Origin: Burkholderia sp. OK233
Lineage (GTDB): Bacteria > Pseudomonadota > Gammaproteobacteria > Burkholderiales > Burkholderiaceae
Length of the DNA: 64,000 nucleotides
NCBI RefSeq assembly: GCF_900230185.1
Contig: NZ_OCSR01000002.1
Coordinates: forward strand, 3,224,001-3,288,000
Direction of reading: 5' to 3'
Shown here: positions 1 to 8,247 of the stretch, piece by piece
How the letters are laid out: every line of letters begins with the position of its first letter
Position numbering within the stretch: position 1 is the first letter of the stretch
The notes under the pieces: generated by a model
Told to the model about the DNA's origin: nothing
Database searches by the model: none
What the model saw: only the letters and a program-made list of their open reading frames with translations
Program-made: the position numbers and the translations under genes

Positions 1-49
1 CATGAAGACGCGGGATGCGCGAGGCAATAGCTCTACGGGGGATTGAATT

Positions 50-1294
50 TTGAATCAGCAACGATCGCCATGGTCGCGCGCAGCGGCTCCGGGCGAAGTC
101 ATCTATTCCGAAGGCTTCGCAGGCGACGCCGTCATCTACGTGATCGCAGACGGCAAAGTCGAAATCTCCACCCAATGCGACGAAAAGAAGGTCATTCTCG
201 CCACGCTCGGCAAGGGCGAGTTTTTTGGCGAAGCCTCGTTGTTGCCGGCCGAACTACGAGCGCACACCGCGAAAGCCATCAGCTTCTGTCAATTGACCGT
301 CATTGCGGCAAGCGTGGTGGAAGAGGAACTCGAGCGCGTATCGCCGCTGCTGCGCCATATCGTGCGCACGATGATTCGACGCGTGAAAAAGAAGGACGAT
401 GTCCTCGCCACCAATACGCATGCTGATTTTCTGCCAGGGGTTCTCTCCTACGCGCATGTTCTGTCGTTGATGGCGGGTATTGAGAGCGCAGACCGGGTGG
501 ATGGGCGTGCGCGCCGCGCTCAAGGCGAGGAGTGCTCGGTGCCCCTGCCCGAAGTCATCAAGAAGTGCCATGCGATTGCCGGTCATTCCCGTCCGCACGT
601 GATGGCGATGCTCAAGCGCATGGAAAAACTCAACCTCGTCACGCTCGAACCGGGCCGCTCCGACCGCGTGAGCACCCTGTCGGCGCGCTATTCGGCGCAG
701 GACGGCGCAGCCGGCCGGCAGCTCGTGACCTTCGATCCCGTGCGGATCACGGAACGGGCTCAGCAGGTGGCGGACCACGAACTCGACGTGTCGATCAACA
801 GCGAACTGGAACTGATCGAGCTGGCCGACCTGGAAGCCCTGATCGGCGTCGAGAAGAATCTGATTCTCAACAAGCTCTCGCATGCGGAAATCGCCGAAGA
901 CATCTTTGCGTTTCGCAAGACCAGGGTGTTGAATTACGTCGAGGAAAAGGGCATCACGTATTTTTCCCGGCGTGCTCCCCGTGGCACAAGCGAGCTGAAA
1001 TCGCTGGCCGATCTGGAGTTTGTCGACCAGCGAACCTTGTTCGAAGCCGTGAGCGCTTTCGACACCTATGACCTCGCGAAACTGCTTTCCGCCGTGACCG
1101 GCGAACCAATCGCCGATCGTCTGTTCTCGGTGATGACCGAGGCGCGAAAGAAGGAGGTGTCGTGGGTCATGCGTCGTGAAATCAAGATTGACCCGCTCGA
1201 GATTGCAGAGATCGAGGAACGCTTCATCGAGACCGTACGCGCGCTCAAATCTCCGGCCGCCGCTGCGGCGCCGCTTTCCAATGTGGATGCCTGA
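50..1294 (+). CDS. Cyclic-nucleotide-binding / Crp-like HTH / FliG-C-like fusion protein
   Basis: The 414-residue protein has three parts. Residues about 15-115 form a cyclic-nucleotide-binding fold, with a phosphate-binding-cassette-like stretch FFGEASLL and RAHTA at about 58-73. Residues about 165-200 resemble a Crp-type helix-turn-helix (IAGHSRPHVMAMLKRME). Residues about 315-400 align by eye with the torque-generating C-terminal domain of FliG: LADLEFVDQRTLFEAV matches FliG LVNVDDRSIQRLL, then a spaced FDTYDL, and a final helix EIAEIEERFIETVRAL. The piece between them (230-305) is helical and may correspond to the FliG middle domain. The start is TTG at 50, since an in-frame stop lies at 44-46 and GGGG lies upstream. 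A MotA-like and a MotB-like gene follow on the same strand, which suggests this is the regulated rotor-side partner of that stator. Domains are read by eye; the function is inferred. Confidence 0.75.
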   Translation: MNQQRSPWSRAAAPGEVIYSEGFAGDAVIYVIADGKVEISTQCDEKKVILATLGKGEFFGEASLLPAELRAHTAKAISFCQLTVIAASVVEEELERVSPLLRHIVRTMIRRVKKKDDVLATNTHADFLPGVLSYAHVLSLMAGIESADRVDGRARRAQGEECSVPLPEVIKKCHAIAGHSRPHVMAMLKRMEKLNLVTLEPGRSDRVSTLSARYSAQDGAAGRQLVTFDPVRITERAQQVADHELDVSINSELELIELADLEALIGVEKNLILNKLSHAEIAEDIFAFRKTRVLNYVEEKGITYFSRRAPRGTSELKSLADLEFVDQRTLFEAVSAFDTYDLAKLLSAVTGEPIADRLFSVMTEARKKEVSWVMRREIKIDPLEIAEIEERFIETVRALKSPAAAAAPLSNVDA

Positions 1295-1365
1295 CACCGG
1301 GTGGTCGGACACCGGTCCGTTTTCGAGTCCGGTCCGATGACCAGGGCAGCCGTTCGGGAGGATGT

Positions 1366-2130
1366 ATGGATCTTTTGACGCTATTTGGCGCCCTGTTCGG
1401 CGTGACGGCCATCGTGGCCGGATTTTCGCTCGAGGGTGGTCACTTCACCTCGCTGTTTCAGCTGGAGGCGTTCGTCATCGTATTGGGCGGCACCTTCGGC
1501 GCGGTGATGATCCAGAACACCTGGGCGAGGTTTTATGACGGCATGAAGCAACTGCGGCTTGCGTTTGTGAAAGCGCGGCAGGTCGACCGGCAAAGCTTGT
1601 TGGTCCTGCTCGAGTGGGGCGATCAGGCGAAGCTGAACGGCCTGCTCGTGTTCGAGTCGATCGAGGCGGGCGGCATCAATCCGTTTGCCAAACGAGGCCT
1701 GGAGCTTCTGGCCAACGGGGTGTCGACTGCCGTGCTCGAAGACGCCCTGCAACGGGAACTGGATGCCTATGAGCGCAATCACATGGCGGCCGCGCGGATA
1801 TGGCAGCAGGCCGGCGGGTATGCGCCGACGTTCGGCATTCTCGGGGCGGTGCTCGGCCTGATTCAGGTCACGGGCCATATGCTCGAGCCGGCGCAACTCG
1901 GGCAAGGTATTGCCGTCGCCTTTGTGGCGACGCTGTACGGTCTCGCGCTGGCGAATCTGGTCTTTCTGCCGTTGTACGGAAAGATCAGGGCACAGGTGGA
2001 TAGCGAATTACGCTTCAGACGTTTGTACCTCGATGGCTTGCTCGCGATTTCGCGCAAGGAGTCGCCCCATACGATCGAAACCCGGCTCGCGGGCGACGTC
2101 CGCGAAAGATCGGCGGAGTTGCTGGGATAA
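1366..2130 (+). CDS. MotA/PomA-family stator (proton or sodium channel) subunit
   Basis: The 254-residue protein has four predicted membrane segments (about 3-22, 30-50, 150-171, 180-203) and a cytoplasmic loop between the second and third, as in MotA. GGYAPTFGILGAVLGLIQV and YGLALANLVFLPLYGK match the conserved C-terminal half of MotA/PomA. The loop keeps KRGLELLANG at 109-118, whose basic residues and Glu113 lie where MotA contacts FliG. It should assemble with the next gene product into an inner-membrane ion channel that does mechanical work. Its start has a GGGAGG ribosome site and lies 71 bases after the FliG-C-like gene. No other flagellar gene is nearby, so a dedicated non-flagellar or accessory motor is possible. 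Family assignment is secure; the role is inferred. Confidence 0.88.
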   Translation: MDLLTLFGALFGVTAIVAGFSLEGGHFTSLFQLEAFVIVLGGTFGAVMIQNTWARFYDGMKQLRLAFVKARQVDRQSLLVLLEWGDQAKLNGLLVFESIEAGGINPFAKRGLELLANGVSTAVLEDALQRELDAYERNHMAAARIWQQAGGYAPTFGILGAVLGLIQVTGHMLEPAQLGQGIAVAFVATLYGLALANLVFLPLYGKIRAQVDSELRFRRLYLDGLLAISRKESPHTIETRLAGDVRERSAELLG

Positions 2131-2233
2131 CCTGGGATTGCCCTGGGGCAACTCAGGATAGCCGGCCTCGATCGGTTAGCGATAACGCGCGAGGCGCTCA
2201 TTCAAACGCAATTCGGAAGCAGACGTTTCGAGC

Positions 2234-2947
2234 ATGACGATCTCCTCGGGTAACAAGCGCCTTGCGGCGGACAAAGCCGGCTATCGGCACGACGATGACG
2301 ACGGCGAAGGCGAGGCGCAGTCCGGGCGCTGGTTGATTTCCTACGCGGACCTCATCACCACGTTGATGGTGCTGTTCCTCGCGCTTTACGCGCTGCAGCT
2401 GGCGAAGAACCGGGAGCTCGAAGTCAGGATGCTCGAGCGGCGCGAGGTGAAAGCGACGACGGTCGCCGGCAGCGCCGAAGCTCCGGTTGTCGCCGTGTCC
2501 GGCGCGCCGGAAGCCGCGAGGCGACAGCTTCTTTCGTTGCTGGCGCCGCTTCGGGACAACCGGCAGATCACGATTTCAAATGCCTCACAGGGCGTGGAAA
2601 TCGCTATCAACGCGAAAATTCTCTTCAACTCGGGCGACGCGCGCTTGTTGCCGGAGTCGTTCAGCGTCCTGGATCAGATCGCAGGGGTACTGCGCGACCG
2701 CTCGAAGAACAACATTCTCGTCGAGGGACACACGGACAGTGTGCCGATATCGACAGCGAAGTACGAATCCAACTGGGAGCTGTCGTCGGCACGAGCCGGT
2801 TCCGTAGTTCGATTCTTTGCCGACAAGGGAATCGAACCGCACAGAATGGCCGCTATTGGCAGGGCGGACAACTTCCCCCTGATCATCGGCGACGATGCCG
2901 AAGCGCGCGCCGCGAATCGCCGCGTGACCATCCTCGTGGAATATTGA
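2234..2947 (+). CDS. MotB/OmpA-family stator subunit
   Basis: The 237-residue protein has an acidic cytoplasmic N-terminus (HDDDDGEGE), one membrane helix at about 33-54 (WLISYADLITTLMVLFLALY), and a C-terminal OmpA-like peptidoglycan-binding domain with GHTDSVPI and NRRVTILVEY. Asp39 in SYAD corresponds to the essential ion-binding aspartate of MotB. It is expected to anchor the MotA-like channel to the cell wall. The gene lies 103 bases after the motA-like gene on the same strand. The linker between membrane helix and OmpA domain is typical in length for MotB/PomB-like proteins. The family is clear. Whether it powers the normal flagellum or a separate machine cannot be decided from the window. 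Confidence 0.88.
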   Translation: MTISSGNKRLAADKAGYRHDDDDGEGEAQSGRWLISYADLITTLMVLFLALYALQLAKNRELEVRMLERREVKATTVAGSAEAPVVAVSGAPEAARRQLLSLLAPLRDNRQITISNASQGVEIAINAKILFNSGDARLLPESFSVLDQIAGVLRDRSKNNILVEGHTDSVPISTAKYESNWELSSARAGSVVRFFADKGIEPHRMAAIGRADNFPLIIGDDAEARAANRRVTILVEY

Positions 2948-3172
2948 GTCGCACGCAACGTGAGTACGCTGCGCATCAGCAAGGGTTTCCCCGCTGGCCA
3001 CAGGAATCAGAACCGGCCAGTTCACGTGGCTTCTCACGCAGCGCTGAACAAAGCCGGACACCATGTGCTTCGCGAGCGTCCAAAAGGGGCTACGCGACGC
3101 GCCAGGAGTGAGGCTTTTTTATCCGCTGCTCGCAAAACCCTATCGTTTGAAACGCACCGCTTCGCTGCGTGA

Positions 3173-3487
3173 CGCGCTACCAGCAAGCCGCTGCGCAATC
3201 TGTCGCTGCGCTCCGGCGTTGAGGATATCGACACGCTCGCCGCGATGCTGATCCAGGCGGACCGCTTCGGCACCAGCGTCGGCGATTCGCTACGCGTTTA
3301 TACCGACAACCTGCGCATCAAACGGCGCTTGCACGCCGAAGAACAGGCTGCGAAGATCGCGTTAAAGCTGCTCTTTCGTTTGATGTTTTTCATTTCCCCG
3401 ACGCTTCTGGCCGTGCTGGTCGGCCCGTCAGCGATCCAGGTCGCGCGGCCGTTGCTCCCGACCATGACCGCCATGTCGGGTGGCTAA
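3173..3487 (+). pseudogene. Remnant of tadC (Tad pilus inner-membrane protein, C-terminal part)
   Basis: The open frame gives about 104 residues matching the C-terminal T2SSF domain of TadC: LRNLSLRSGVEDIDTLAAML, ADRFGTSVGDSLRVYTDNLR, then a basic stretch and a membrane helix LLAVLVGPSAIQVA. An in-frame TGA at 3170 and the absence of the upstream half show that only the tail survives. No other tad or cpa gene lies nearby. It is best read as a relic of a lost or rearranged Tad/Flp pilus cluster. Identification rests on recognised TadC motifs. A short new protein starting at ATG 3245 is possible but unlikely. Confidence 0.7.
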
Positions 3488-3521
3488 GCGATCGAGCGAA
3501 CCGCATTTACCGGGGAATTCC

Positions 3522-4307
3522 ATGTTTGCGTCGGGCCAGTTTCCTGAACTGCTGAACCACGTGCGGCAATGGCTGGGCGGCTTCGCGCTCGCCCTGGTGA
3601 TGATGGGAGTGGGCGCGGCGCTGGAGCGGCGCTGGCCGGCCGAGTTGCTGCAGTCGCGCGCCGGGATGCGCTTTAACGTCGTCTACGCAGCACTGTATAT
3701 GGCGCTCGCGGAAGCCATGCGGCCGCTGATGGCGGTAGCAAGCGTCGCGATCATCAATGCGCTCGGCGGTGGCTGGGTCGTGCTGGCTTCGCGGGGGTGG
3801 GGCGCGTTGGCTTCCATCGTGGTTGTGCTGTTGACGTTCGATCTGCTGGAATATGCGTTTCACCGCTTGCAGCATGCCTGGCCCGTGCTCTGGAGGTTGC
3901 ATTCGCTGCACCATAGCGCAGCCGAGTTCAATATCACTGTGACGTTCCGGCATCACTGGTTCGAGGTGCTCCTCAAGGGCTGCCTGCTCTATCCGGTGGT
4001 CGGCGTGCTGTTCAAGGTCGAGCCGTGGATCGTTGGCGTCACGGCGGTCATTTTCATGTTCGGCAATTACTTCGCGCATATGAACCTGCGCATCGATCTG
4101 GGCCGCTTCACGACGTGGATCAACAATCCGCAATACCACCGGCTGCATCACTCGAACCGCGCCGAGCATTTCGACCACAACTTCACGCAACTGCTGCCGC
4201 TGTGGGACCACCTGTTCGACACGCTGTGGGTGCCGGCGAAGCACGAATGGCCGGCCACCGGTCTGGACGCGATGGCGCGCAACCGCGTTCGCTGCTGGGT
4301 GCGCTGA
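3522..4307 (+). CDS. Sterol desaturase / fatty acid hydroxylase family membrane protein
   Basis: The 261-residue integral membrane protein carries the histidine clusters of the di-iron hydroxylase superfamily: HRLQH, HSLHH and HRLHH, followed by HFDHN. Several hydrophobic helices precede and separate the clusters. Members hydroxylate or desaturate lipid substrates in the membrane; the substrate here is unknown. The start is set at ATG 3522, preceded by GGGGA. A longer GTG start at 3480 would overlap the tadC relic. The gene stands alone, convergent with the MFS gene to its right. Family assignment is firm; the reaction is not determined. Confidence 0.85.
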   Translation: MFASGQFPELLNHVRQWLGGFALALVMMGVGAALERRWPAELLQSRAGMRFNVVYAALYMALAEAMRPLMAVASVAIINALGGGWVVLASRGWGALASIVVVLLTFDLLEYAFHRLQHAWPVLWRLHSLHHSAAEFNITVTFRHHWFEVLLKGCLLYPVVGVLFKVEPWIVGVTAVIFMFGNYFAHMNLRIDLGRFTTWINNPQYHRLHHSNRAEHFDHNFTQLLPLWDHLFDTLWVPAKHEWPATGLDAMARNRVRCWVR

Positions 4308-4339
4308 GCTGGCCGCTGCGATCGCCTGCCCGGCCTGTT

Positions 4340-5518
4340 CTAGCCAACACTCGCGCCACGCACCGCTTTGCCGCCCGTCAAACAGACGATCATGGTAGCC
4401 ACGACGAGCACGCATAGCGCTACGCGCAAGCCGAGCAAACCCGCGCCGAGTCCGATCAACGGCGGGCCGACCAGGAAACCGGCATAACCCGCTGTGGCCG
4501 CCATCGAAACGCCGACAGCCGGCGTAACGGTCGAGCGGCCCGCCGCGCTGAAAATCACCGGGACGATATTCGCGAGGCCGACGCCGACCATGGCAAAGCC
4601 CACGCAAGCCGTGAGCACGGTAGGCAGGCTCAACACCAGCGCGAGTCCGGCCGCCGCCAGCAGACCGCCGAAGCCGATCACCTTGCTCGAACCGAAGCGC
4701 CGCACGGACACATCGCCGACGATGCGGCAAGCCGCCATGGAGAACGCAAACGCGGAATAGCCGACCGCCGCGACGCTGGCCGCCTCGCTCAAGGTGGAGC
4801 GCAAATACACCGCGCTCCAGTCGGCCACCGCGCCTTCCACCATCATGCAAAGGAACGCGAGCAGGGCAAGTTTCATCACTTTGGCGTTGGGTAACGCGAA
4901 GCCACTGGAGGATGCGGCCGCGCGCGGACCGAGATCACGCAACGCGAGCACCGCGGCGGCGGCCATGAGGACGGCGATGAACACGTCCGGCAGCACGAGA
5001 CCGCCGATCACGCCGACGCCGCCTTTCTGGAGCATGGCGCCGGTCGCCGCGCCGAGCAGGCCGCCCGCACTCCACGCAGCATGAAACGAGGACATGATGG
5101 GCGACTTCCATTGCGTTTCGATGGTGCTGGCGTGGCCGTTCATTGAGACGTCGAGCGCGCCGTTCGCCGCACCGAGCGCGAGGAGCACGATGCACAGCGT
5201 CGCCAGGTTCGGCGCGAAGGCGGGGAGCGGCAGCGCCACGACAAACGCCGCGCCGAGCAGCGCGGTGGCCCGGCCGCTACCGAAGCGCGGCGCCAACTGA
5301 CCGGCCAGCGGCATGGCGATGATGGCCCCCAGCGCGAAGGCGAACAATGCGATTCCCAGCGAGGTGTCGCTGAGCGACAGGTTTTCCTTGATGCGCGGCA
5401 CTTCGACTGCCCAGGCGCCGATCCCGAATCCGTTGGCGAGAAACACGGCGAGGGTGGCCACCCGCTCCTTGAGCGGTTTCACGAGCGATGTGCTGACCGG
5501 ATTAGCGAGTGCTTTCAT
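4340..5518 (-). CDS. MFS transporter, YbjJ/FucP-like
   Basis: The 392-residue protein has about 12 hydrophobic segments and the opening NGFGIGAWAVEVPRIKE, followed by LGAANGALDVSMNGHA, typical of the YbjJ-like branch of the major facilitator superfamily, which often sits beside DeoR regulators. The ATG at 5518 overlaps the stop of the upstream deoR-family gene (ATGA), so the two are translationally coupled. The partner DeoR protein suggests a sugar or sugar-derivative substrate. The substrate cannot be named from sequence. Its stop lies 32 bases from that of the convergent hydroxylase gene. Confidence 0.88.
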   Translation of the reverse strand: MKALANPVSTSLVKPLKERVATLAVFLANGFGIGAWAVEVPRIKENLSLSDTSLGIALFAFALGAIIAMPLAGQLAPRFGSGRATALLGAAFVVALPLPAFAPNLATLCIVLLALGAANGALDVSMNGHASTIETQWKSPIMSSFHAAWSAGGLLGAATGAMLQKGGVGVIGGLVLPDVFIAVLMAAAAVLALRDLGPRAAASSSGFALPNAKVMKLALLAFLCMMVEGAVADWSAVYLRSTLSEAASVAAVGYSAFAFSMAACRIVGDVSVRRFGSSKVIGFGGLLAAAGLALVLSLPTVLTACVGFAMVGVGLANIVPVIFSAAGRSTVTPAVGVSMAATAGYAGFLVGPPLIGLGAGLLGLRVALCVLVVATMIVCLTGGKAVRGASVG

Positions 5519-6309
5519 GAGCGCGCCACCATCACGTTGTCGCACACCGCTGCGAGTTGGGCGCGCCGCGCGGCCGTCACGTCCGCTTCGACGAACAGAT
5601 GGTCCACGGCGCGCGCTGGCGCAACGTAAAACGGCGCAGCGGTCATCAGTTTTTCCGACGTCATGGCGATGGCGACCTGGCTGCTTGCCTGCACCATCGC
5701 CCGTTTGAGTTCGGCCTCCTCGGCGTCGAACGCGGCGACCCCTTCATCTGGATCGAACGCGCACGCACCCAGAAAGCAAAGGTCGGCCTTGATCTGCTGG
5801 ATCTGCAGCAAGGCCGTGGCGCCGGTCGCGCCGGCTGCATGCTGAGCGATGCGCCCGCCGATAAGAATGATGTCGAAGCCCGGCCGGTTCAGGAGGCGCG
5901 CGCAAGCCTCAGGCGAGTTCGTCACGACGGTTAGATCCGCGTTGTCCGGGAGCGCCGCGGCAATCGCGACGTTGGTCGACCCGGTGTCCAGCAGAATGAT
6001 TTGTTTGGGCCGGACGATGGACGCAGCGACGACGGCGAGACAGGCCTTGCGATCCACGGCTTCGTGCATGCGGACCGAGGCGTCTACACCGGCAGGCGAG
6101 ATCAGCAGGGCGCCGCCGTACACGCGCTTGCAATGACCCTGATCGGCCAGCTCGCGCAAGTGTCGGCGGACCGTATGTTCGGATGTCTGGAGTTCGGCAG
6201 CGAGTTCGGATGCCAATACGCGGCCCTGTGCCCGCAGCCGTTCCAGAATCAGCCGCTCCCGTTCCTCGGGCAGAAGCCCGTCCACTGCATCCTGCCGCGT
6301 TCGTTGCAT
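5515..6309 (-). CDS. DeoR/GlpR-family transcriptional regulator
   Basis: The 264-residue protein has an N-terminal DeoR winged helix (RLILERLRAQGRVLASELAA, then SEHTVRRHLRELADQG) and a C-terminal DeoRC sugar-phosphate-sensing domain (ILLDTGSTNVAIAAALP, VVTNSPEACARLL, IILIGGRI). ATG 6309 is chosen over an upstream TTG because AAGGTGA lies just before it. It forms a two-gene operon with the MFS transporter, which begins inside its stop codon. It most likely represses this operon, with a sugar phosphate as inducer. Repeats upstream of its start may be the operator. Family assignment is firm; the ligand is unknown. Confidence 0.9.
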   Translation of the reverse strand: MQRTRQDAVDGLLPEERERLILERLRAQGRVLASELAAELQTSEHTVRRHLRELADQGHCKRVYGGALLISPAGVDASVRMHEAVDRKACLAVVAASIVRPKQIILLDTGSTNVAIAAALPDNADLTVVTNSPEACARLLNRPGFDIILIGGRIAQHAAGATGATALLQIQQIKADLCFLGACAFDPDEGVAAFDAEEAELKRAMVQASSQVAIAMTSEKLMTAAPFYVAPARAVDHLFVEADVTAARRAQLAAVCDNVMVARS

Positions 6310-6334
6310 GACTTCACCTTGCTCGATTGCAAAA

Positions 6335-6370
6335 CGATCATAATCGAGCATAATTTAACGTAAACGAGCA
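6335..6370. promoter_or_regulatory. Probable DeoR operator: tandem CGAkCATAAT repeats
   Basis: Two adjacent 10-base repeats, CGATCATAAT (6335-6344) and CGAGCATAAT (6345-6354), are followed by a further CGAGCA at 6365-6370. The 10-base spacing puts the copies on the same face of the helix. The block is AT-rich within GC-rich DNA and lies 26-61 bases upstream of the deoR-family start, where an autoregulatory operator is expected. Function is inferred from position and repeat pattern. Confidence 0.5.
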
Positions 6371-6424
6371 GATCGGGCAACGGTTCAGTCGAAATTCTCC
6401 TGAATGGACAGGTCCGGCAGGTCG

Positions 6425-7330
6425 CTAGGGCGCTGGCGCTAGCGTCGGCTGGGCGATCTGCGTACCGGGCTGGAGGCCGGTAATCGCCGAGTCCGCAATC
6501 CACGTGCGCCATTGCGATGTGAAATTGAATTCGGCATCGATTGCAAATGCCGAGTCGAGCGCTGCATTGAGCGTCGCTCCGCGTTGCAACGCATCGAAAG
6601 CCGCATGCGCCGCGGCGCATTGAACGACTATCTGCGGCCGCCATTGTGGTCGCACAACCAGTGCATAGGTCAGTGACTCGAGATCTGCCGGAAAAGAGCC
6701 ACCCGGCTGGTGCGCAGTCCAGATCCCGGCTATCGCATAGGGTGAAGAGATGAGTGCGCAGGCGGGATGCACGGCCAGTTTCGCTTCGAGCAGATCTTCG
6801 GGGCGGATGGCGGCCCATTCCGCTTGCGTAAGCACGTTGGCGTCGGCGGCAAAGTAGGCCAGATGCAGCGACCATTCGAGACGCGCGAGGTCGGCGAAAT
6901 AGCGGAAATGGGGGGCCTGTTCGTAGGTTTCGATGAAAGCCGGTAGCGCTGCGCCGAAGCGATTGAGGTCGCCGCTCTGTGACGGATGGGCTTCTCCGTA
7001 AGCCATTGTCAGCGCATCGAAGTAGGCGCTGCCGACCAGCGCCAGCACGACGGGATAGGCGCTGGCGAGTGCAGTCCGCCGGTTGGCGCGAATGCTGCTC
7101 CGATAGAGGTCGACGCGCTGGCGCAGATTGTCCGCGAGCTCGTTGCCGGCGTCATTGCCATGGCCGCTGAAGCAGGGTGTTTGTTTAGCGATGCATGCAG
7201 GGCTCTCAGCGCGACCTTGCGCGTGATCGAGTCCGCGCGCCGTGCATTGCAGTTGCGAAAGCACAGATCGCTGTTCGCCCTCCAGCGATTCGGCAAACAT
7301 GCGTTGCAGTGACTCAAGCGGCGTGCGCAT
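6425..7330 (-). CDS. DUF2063 / HvfC-BufC-type partner of a DUF692 peptide-modifying enzyme
   Basis: The 301-residue protein has the DUF2063 putative DNA-binding fold near its N-terminus: LRQRVDLYRSSIRANRRTAL, then AYPVVLALVGSAYF and the YFADLARLEWSLHLAY helix. In HvfABC and bufferin systems this protein is the partner of the DUF692 (MNIO) enzyme and helps present the precursor peptide. ATG 7330 overlaps the end of the DUF692 gene by 17 bases, so the two are coupled. It is the last gene of the bufferin cassette. It is unlikely to act as a DNA-binding regulator despite the domain name. Family and context agree well. Confidence 0.85.
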   Translation of the reverse strand: MRTPLESLQRMFAESLEGEQRSVLSQLQCTARGLDHAQGRAESPACIAKQTPCFSGHGNDAGNELADNLRQRVDLYRSSIRANRRTALASAYPVVLALVGSAYFDALTMAYGEAHPSQSGDLNRFGAALPAFIETYEQAPHFRYFADLARLEWSLHLAYFAADANVLTQAEWAAIRPEDLLEAKLAVHPACALISSPYAIAGIWTAHQPGGSFPADLESLTYALVVRPQWRPQIVVQCAAAHAAFDALQRGATLNAALDSAFAIDAEFNFTSQWRTWIADSAITGLQPGTQIAQPTLAPAP

Positions 7331-8213
7331 CGCCGGCGTCGTGTTGAGTCGAAGGTGTGAGGGCCGATCGCCTGGCGTGAACGGCTTTCTGGATATCACG
7401 GGCGCGGCTGGCTTCATGGAGTATGACGCTTAACGCCGGTATATCGGTATCCCACTCGATCAGCGACGGTATCGTGCCGAACCGCTGCAGTGCGTATTCA
7501 TACAGCGCCCAGACTTCGTTGGCGACAAGCGAGCCGTGATCGTCGATGACGGCGATGTCCGTCACGCGATGACCCGCGAGATGAATCTCGCCGATCGTGC
7601 CAATCGGCAGCGCGTTCATGGCGGCGATGGCGTCCTCTCCATGATTGCATTGGTTCACGTACAGGTTGTTCACGTCGAGCAATACGCCGCAACCCGTGCG
7701 TAACGCGAGTTCGGCAAGGAAAGCCGTCTCGCTGTACTGATCGTCGCGGAATCGAACGTAGGTGGAGACGTTTTCCAGTAGAACCGGCCGGCCGAGCGCG
7801 TCCTGTAATTCGCTGACACGCGAAGCGAGCAGCGCGAGCGCCGCCTCAGTCAGGGGCATCGGCAAAAGATCGTTCAGATGGCCGGCCGATGTCGCACCCC
7901 AGCAAAGATGTTCGGAGACGACAGTCGGCTCGATCCGCTCGATCAGACGTTTGAGCTTCGTCACGTGTGCTGAGTCGAGTGGCTTCGCCGAGCCAAGGCC
8001 GAGACCGACCCCGTGCAAACTGACGGGCAGGTTGCGTCGCACGGTGTCGAGCACGTGCAGGTCAAAGCCGCCGTCGCCGAAATAGTTTTCACTGTGGACC
8101 TCGACCCAGTCGACCGCCGGCGTTGCACTGAGGAAGTCGCGGTAATGGGCATGGCGCAACCCGATACCGATGCCGGGCGGCGCGCAGGCAGAAGGGGCGA
8201 GGGGATGCATCAT
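7314..8213 (-). CDS. DUF692 / MNIO-family multinuclear iron oxidative enzyme (BufB/HvfB-like)
   Basis: The 299-residue TIM-barrel protein has conserved DUF692 stretches: GIGLRHAHYRDFL, VEVHSENYFGDGG, LHGVGLGLGS, LLDVNNLYVN, EIHLAGH and IEWD. These carry the His, Asp, Glu and Asn ligands of the iron cluster. MNIO enzymes oxidise cysteines of small peptides, for example to thiooxazoles in bufferins or to oxazolone-thioamide in methanobactin. The obvious substrate is the DUF2282 peptide encoded immediately upstream. The start is ATG 8213 (ATGATG) with GAGG before it. The longer frame reaching 8432 runs antisense-like through the precursor gene and is rejected. Confidence 0.88.
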   Translation of the reverse strand: MMHPLAPSACAPPGIGIGLRHAHYRDFLSATPAVDWVEVHSENYFGDGGFDLHVLDTVRRNLPVSLHGVGLGLGSAKPLDSAHVTKLKRLIERIEPTVVSEHLCWGATSAGHLNDLLPMPLTEAALALLASRVSELQDALGRPVLLENVSTYVRFRDDQYSETAFLAELALRTGCGVLLDVNNLYVNQCNHGEDAIAAMNALPIGTIGEIHLAGHRVTDIAVIDDHGSLVANEVWALYEYALQRFGTIPSLIEWDTDIPALSVILHEASRARDIQKAVHARRSALTPSTQHDAGDAHAA

Positions 8214-8247
8214 GGGCCTCGACTGGCACAGGATCGCCGCATTGGCA

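Noticed and set aside
2..46. Possible 3' end of an upstream gene (14 codons ending TGA)
   Set aside because: Too short to assess, with no upstream sequence in the window.
43..426. Alternative plus-strand frame at the left edge
   Set aside because: Arg-rich and motif-free; it overlaps the cyclic-nucleotide-binding domain of the real gene in another phase.
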